From an uncultured Lachnospiraceae bacterium (lineage in GTDB: Bacteria > Bacillota_A > Clostridia > Lachnospirales > Lachnospiraceae), in assembly GCA_946613735.1 (NCBI GenBank), contig CAMOFS010000043.1, forward strand, positions 1 to 8,988: 8,988 nt of DNA, given 5' to 3'. The notes below the pieces were generated by a model. The model ran no database searches and had not been told where the DNA came from. It was given only the letters and a program-made list of their open reading frames with translations. Shown here in pieces: positions 5,757 to 8,988 of the stretch. The position numbers and the translations under genes are program-made. How positions within the stretch are numbered: the first letter of the stretch is position 1; every line of letters starts with the position of its first letter.

Positions 5757-5808
5757 TGCGACAGCACACATCGAGGAAAATGCGAAGCATTTTTCGAGAT
5801 GCCTCTGC
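5757..5808 (-). repeat. 52-bp direct repeat, copy 2
   Basis: It is identical over 52 bp to 5631-5682 and has the same internal hairpin. It ends at the base next to the TGA stop (5809-5811) of the 403-residue gene, so both copies and the 74-bp spacer would be the 3' untranslated region of that transcript. Confidence 0.92.
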
Positions 5809-7020
5809 TCATACAACAACATCCACTGTCGGCATCCCGGCCGCTTCGACCGCAGTCATCCCGGTATTATACCCAAAACCTGACATAGCCGGCATTCCCG
5901 CCGTCATAGCTGCAGCTGCCCCGGCCTTGGCTTTTTGCATATCCTGCTGGTACTTCTCAAACATTGTCTTCAGGTATTCCATATCCGCCTTGGTCATCTC
6001 TTTTTCTTCTGAATTCCTATGCCTGATACGAAGCTTTTTTAGCCCATCCTCATCCATGTGGGGATCCACTGCCTCCAGCATATCCAGATTCTCCATGACC
6101 TCGTCCAGCATCTCATACGCCTCGTCAAAATCCTCCATCATATCATCAAGGCCCGAAAGCATATCCGAGGAAATCTCCTCAAGCGAGAAGTTCTCCATTT
6201 CAGGATCATTTTCAAAAAACTCACCGTATGCTTCCTCCAATGCGGCAAGCTCTTTTTCGTCAAGTTCCTCATAGGCATCCGCGACTACATCCTCAGCCTG
6301 GGATACCAGATCATTCACGGAAGCTGTGGCAGCGCCGCCGGTCGAAGATGTTTTCCCGGAAAGCGCCTCGCTTTCTTCATCCTGCTTGATGGTGCTTTCT
6401 ATAAGCTCCTCAGTCTCCAGATGATGCTTCTTTTTCTTTGCGGTGCGCTCCATGGACTTAGCGTGATTTAATGCAGCAGATATCTCCGTTTTTTCATCAT
6501 TATCGGAGGCACTCGACATATCGCGACGCAGCTTTAAAACAATACGCTTGGCCTTAATAGCGGCCTGTCCGGCAGAACTGGAGGTCTTGGCCTGACGGAT
6601 CATGGATGAGATATCTCGATAGTTGTATTCAAGGTGTTTTTTTATCTTTGACTCATCAGTTTTAGCTTTTGCCTGGGTCAGTTTCAAAAAACCCTCGGCC
6701 TTATCACCGGTAGTTGCCTTAAAACTATTCTGCTGACGTTTAGCATTTACCTGTCTTTTGTGAAGCTCCTCTGCTGATAGTCCGGCATTATCGTAGCTGT
6801 GGACCGAGACGGCTTTTTTCTGCCTGTCCAGATCGCGTAGCAGCTCGCTACGATTCTTATTCTGCTCGTTTGCGGCTTTTGTCCTGCGTGAGATATACGC
6901 CGACTGCTCTACAGGCGCACTTTTAGAGGGAGATTTTAAAAGCGAATTGCTTGTATGTGTGAAGTTGATACCAAGTCCGCTCGTCCTCACTATCTCACCC
7001 TCCGTGGTGTCTTTGATCAT
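5809..7020 (-). CDS. Uncharacterised 403-residue charge-polarised protein
   Basis: I do not recognise a named family, though the RQAKTSSSAGQAAIKAKRIV segment and HAKSMERTAKKKKHHLE resemble hypothetical proteins I recall from Lachnospiraceae. The protein has three zones. Residues about 40-205 are basic, Lys/Arg/Gln-rich and helical. Residues about 245-325 are strongly acidic with many Met, Glu and Asp, including DDMMEDFDEAYEMLDEVMEN. The tail from about 365 is Ala/Gly/Met-rich and ends in PTVDVVV. No signal peptide or membrane helix is seen. The frame is open to 7185, but that extension would overlap the DUF1294 gene; ATG 7020 is preferred, with AAAGG about 9 nt upstream, although the site is weak. 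It is the last gene of the block with the transporter, response regulator and DUF1294 protein. Its stop abuts 52-bp repeat copy 2. The opposite charges of the two halves suggest self-association or binding to a partner or nucleic acid; that is inference. Confidence 0.8.
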   Translation of the reverse strand: MIKDTTEGEIVRTSGLGINFTHTSNSLLKSPSKSAPVEQSAYISRRTKAANEQNKNRSELLRDLDRQKKAVSVHSYDNAGLSAEELHKRQVNAKRQQNSFKATTGDKAEGFLKLTQAKAKTDESKIKKHLEYNYRDISSMIRQAKTSSSAGQAAIKAKRIVLKLRRDMSSASDNDEKTEISAALNHAKSMERTAKKKKHHLETEELIESTIKQDEESEALSGKTSSTGGAATASVNDLVSQAEDVVADAYEELDEKELAALEEAYGEFFENDPEMENFSLEEISSDMLSGLDDMMEDFDEAYEMLDEVMENLDMLEAVDPHMDEDGLKKLRIRHRNSEEKEMTKADMEYLKTMFEKYQQDMQKAKAGAAAAMTAGMPAMSGFGYNTGMTAVEAAGMPTVDVVV

Positions 7021-7050
7021 TCCGTTGACCTTTTTATGGGATGCGAAACA

Positions 7051-7068
7051 GAGGGTAATAACACCCTC
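7051..7068. promoter_or_regulatory. Perfect inverted repeat upstream of the 403-residue gene
   Basis: GAGGGT and ACCCTC flank a 6-nt centre in the 80-nt gap between the DUF1294 stop and the start at 7020. It could be an operator or an RNA hairpin in the leader. No T-tract follows, so it is not a terminator. A 6-bp match can also occur by chance. Confidence 0.4.
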
Positions 7069-7100
7069 ATAGGATATATCGGATGCAGATGGCAAAAACT

Positions 7101-7373
7101 TTAACCTTGTGGTAAGCACTGAATGTGGCAGACCCCCACTACCCAGAGCACCAGAAGCAGCGGCACCAGTATGCGAAACTTCCATTTTTTCGTCTTATGA
7201 TGCCACACCAGCATACCCAAAAGCGCGCCGGCTCCTCCGCCTGCTGCCGCAAGCCCAATAAGCGTCGCCTCAGGGATCCGCCACTTTTCATGGATCGCCT
7301 TATACTTATCTATCCCATACATCACAAATGTCAGAACATTGATGATCAAAATATATATCCCAAATGCTTTCAT
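7101..7373 (-). CDS. DUF1294 small membrane protein
   Basis: This 90-residue protein has the full DUF1294 signature: a first hydrophobic helix (residues 4-19), then YGIDKYKA (19-26), RIPEATLIGLAAAGGGAGALLGML (32-55), the HHKTKKWKF motif (58-66) and a second long hydrophobic segment (67-84). The length is normal for the family, and it should sit in the cytoplasmic membrane. No biochemical function is established. The start ATG 7373 is fixed by an in-frame TAA just upstream (in TTTTAAAAAG); the ribosome site is a weak A-rich AAAGA. It follows the response regulator by 38 nt and precedes the 403-residue gene by 80 nt, so probably belongs to their operon. Confidence 0.9.
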   Translation of the reverse strand: MKAFGIYILIINVLTFVMYGIDKYKAIHEKWRIPEATLIGLAAAGGGAGALLGMLVWHHKTKKWKFRILVPLLLVLWVVGVCHIQCLPQG

Positions 7374-7411
7374 AAAATCTTTTTAAAATGCGGCATTAGA
7401 ACCGTCCCATT

Positions 7412-8173
7412 TTATTTTTTAAAAAATGCTCCCAGCTTTTCCAACAATGTGGCCTTATCTATGGTCTTTAAGAGGTAGTCCACCGGCTTAAGTTCGATAA
7501 CAGACATAACACTTTCCTTGTCACTGTGTCCTGTTAAAAACATTACCGGGATCTGCCCTGTCTCCGAATCATTTTTTAACATGGACATAACCTGGGGCCC
7601 GTCTGCAATGGGCATCTCATAATCCAAAAGCACCAGATCCGCCTTGTTTTTGGCCAGATAGCTTATGGCCTGGACACCATTTGAAGCCATGCCCACATGG
7701 TAGGTCCCCTTCAGCCATTCGTACACAGTCCTCATATAGGTGATATCATCATCCACGATGAGCACAGACTTCTTACGCTTTTCCCCGGTATTCTCATCCA
7801 TGTAGTTATCGATGCATTTCAAAAGCTGCTCGATATCCAGCGGACGCTGGAAAAACCTCGTGACCTGCTGTTCGGGGATGGCCTTTTTGATAAACTCGTA
7901 CTGCTCAATATCTCCGATAAGGATAAGACCCAGCTCCTTTTCCTGTATCAGATCCTTTAGATACACCAGCGTCTCCGGCATTCCCATAAGCTCCTCGCTC
8001 ATAAAGAGTATCAAAAGCTCCATGGTCTCGGAATAGCTCTGGATCTCCTCTATATTTGCATGGGAAAAGCTCGCCCTAATATGGGCGGAATCCAGCTTGT
8101 TCATCAGACTTTTTGCCAAAAAGCTGTCTACCGCACTTACGATAACTATCTTTCCTGCTGTAACCTGGTTCAT
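7412..8173 (-). CDS. Tandem-receiver response regulator without an output domain
   Basis: This 253-residue cytoplasmic protein has two receiver (CheY-like) modules. The C-terminal one (about 135-253) is complete: acidic pocket D141-D142-D143 in VLIVDDDITYM, phospho-acceptor D184 in LVLLDYEMP, T214 in MFLTGHSD and K236 in DYLLKTID. The lysine is followed by Thr where Pro is usual. The N-terminal module (about 5-122) keeps the fold pattern (KIVIVSAVDSFLAKSL at the start, LGLILIGD, RFFQRPLDIEQLLKCI at the end) but has lost the acidic pair (SAVD) and the acceptor Asp (LLILFMSEEL), so it is a pseudo-receiver. No DNA-binding, GGDEF, HD or other output domain is present, so it probably acts by protein contact, as phosphorelay or CheY-like proteins do. 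No histidine kinase gene is next to it. The ATG has a strong GGGAGG site and begins 17 nt after the transporter stop. Confidence 0.87.
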   Translation of the reverse strand: MNQVTAGKIVIVSAVDSFLAKSLMNKLDSAHIRASFSHANIEEIQSYSETMELLILFMSEELMGMPETLVYLKDLIQEKELGLILIGDIEQYEFIKKAIPEQQVTRFFQRPLDIEQLLKCIDNYMDENTGEKRKKSVLIVDDDITYMRTVYEWLKGTYHVGMASNGVQAISYLAKNKADLVLLDYEMPIADGPQVMSMLKNDSETGQIPVMFLTGHSDKESVMSVIELKPVDYLLKTIDKATLLEKLGAFFKK

Positions 8174-8190
8174 TTTATCCTCCCAAAATA

Positions 8191-8988
8191 CTACTTGTCT
8201 GCTTCTTTTCTGTGTTCCCTGTTGGCAAAAAACAGTGGGATCAAAGTCAGGGGCACGAGCAAGGCACCCGCTAAAAATACCATATTGGTAGGCAGATACT
8301 CCGTAAAGCCATACTCATCCACAAATTCACCACTTTTCTTAATGATGGGATTGGAGATAAGGGGAGACACCACCATGGGAATAAGTACAAAAAAGATGAT
8401 CCTTATCCCCTCAAACTGTCCCCTGGCATCCTCCGGATACAACTGCTTTGACCACACTGTAATAGTCTGTAAAAAAAGGATGTAACCCACTCCGATCAAA
8501 AGGATGGCCAAAAGGAAAACGGGGTTAAAGATAGTGGAAGTATCCACCGTCTCGGGGCTTACGAATGTCACCACCATCATAAGGCCTATCATGTTAAGCA
8601 CCACCGCTATAGTGATAAGCGCCGTCATACGATCACCGCGGATCATCCTGATCGCAGGAATGGTGGCAAACATGGCCAGTATCAGGCCTATGCCCTCGAT
8701 GATCCCCATGGTATCAGGTGTAAACCCGAGGTAATATATCATAAAGTTTCCCAAATGTGTGAAATAGGTATTAAAGGATATGAAATAAACCGCAAACATC
8801 AGGTTCACCCATACCAGCTCCCGGTGCTTTAAGTACTCACTCACATTCAGGATGGAAAAAAACTGCTGTGAAAAGGTCCCCTTTTTTGACGGAGTAAGCT
8901 TGGCGGAGTCCTGCATGGCAAAGATAGATACAATACCAAGCAATATCACCGCAGAACCTATGACCACAAATAGCCTCATATAGTTGTC
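8191..8988 (-). CDS. Major facilitator superfamily transporter, C-terminal 265 residues, runs off the window
   Basis: The visible part is the C-terminal half of a 12-helix MFS permease in the cytoplasmic membrane. The frame is open to the window edge (DNYMRLFVV), so ATG 8979 is internal, not the start. It shows about seven hydrophobic segments: the end of helix 6 (about 5-25), a charged central loop (30-60), then segments at about 62-85, 92-112, 120-140, 153-175, 195-215 and 235-257, ending in a charged NREHRKEADK tail. LYPEDARGQFEGIRI before the penultimate helices is like other Firmicutes MFS proteins annotated only as transporters; SLC45/sugar-cation symporter-like members share this layout. 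The substrate is not predictable. It is the first visible gene of the block with the response regulator 17 nt downstream. Confidence 0.85.
   Translation of the reverse strand, partial: DNYMRLFVVIGSAVILLGIVSIFAMQDSAKLTPSKKGTFSQQFFSILNVSEYLKHRELVWVNLMFAVYFISFNTYFTHLGNFMIYYLGFTPDTMGIIEGIGLILAMFATIPAIRMIRGDRMTALITIAVVLNMIGLMMVVTFVSPETVDTSTIFNPVFLLAILLIGVGYILFLQTITVWSKQLYPEDARGQFEGIRIIFFVLIPMVVSPLISNPIIKKSGEFVDEYGFTEYLPTNMVFLAGALLVPLTLIPLFFANREHRKEADK

Noticed and set aside
5548..5812. Several short open frames on both strands with repeated peptides
   Set aside because: They arise because the 52-bp repeat recurs 126 bp apart (a multiple of three) and lacks stops; there are no ribosome sites and frames are open in several registers at once.
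5564..6274. Plus-strand 236-residue Ser-rich open frame
   Set aside because: It is antisense to the 403-residue gene, starts inside the terminator stem and its Ser-rich content mirrors the acidic and Ser codons of the opposite strand.
7021..7185. N-terminal extension of the 403-residue protein (55 more residues)
   Set aside because: It would overlap the DUF1294 coding region in another frame and lacks a better ribosome site; the Gly/Ala-rich start looks like an out-of-frame reading.

Overview
The window looks like a chromosomal stretch of a Gram-positive anaerobe of the Lachnospiraceae/Clostridia. This is an inference from the gene families present: an AmrS-type radical SAM enzyme, a clostridial LUD protein, a PF06541 membrane protein, DUF1294 and a YbhJ-like hydratase. 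Good GGAGG-type ribosome sites and moderate GC fit that reading. All nine protein genes lie on the minus strand, and one tRNA lies on the plus strand. The first and last genes run off the window.

Layout, read right to left in the direction of transcription. Block 1 (8988 to about 5809) holds the C-terminal half of a major-facilitator transporter, a tandem-receiver response regulator, a DUF1294 membrane protein and an uncharacterised 403-residue charged protein. The gaps of 17, 38 and 80 nt suggest one operon. It ends in a repeat-rich tail (two 52-bp direct copies with hairpins) and a strong bidirectional terminator. Next comes tRNA-Gly(CCC) on the opposite strand, then a 344-nt gap without a convincing gene that contains a terminator-like hairpin on the minus strand. 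Block 2 (5134 to 3778) holds a PF06541 five-helix membrane protein and an HD-domain hydrolase, overlapping by 14 nt. Block 3 (3667 to 2110) holds a LUD-domain protein and the radical SAM enzyme. Block 4 (about 1898 to 1) holds a coiled-coil, DivIVA-like protein and the N-terminal half of an aconitase-family hydratase.

The most distinctive feature is the intergenic DNA. Blocks are separated by short palindromic repeats of three kinds: a dispersed 27-bp element, a 22-bp tandem array apparently grown from it, and a 52-bp element. A pair of unrelated palindromes follows the LUD gene. Five of the eight stop codons seen in the window touch or lie within 1 nt of such a repeat, and in the HD gene the repeat supplies the last codons and the stop. 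One 27-bp copy differs from the others by paired changes in both stem arms, which argues for selection on a folded structure. I see no CRISPR array, no transposase, no phage gene and no recognisable defence system. The protein-coding content is mostly familiar housekeeping or accessory genes; the 403-residue protein is the main unknown.
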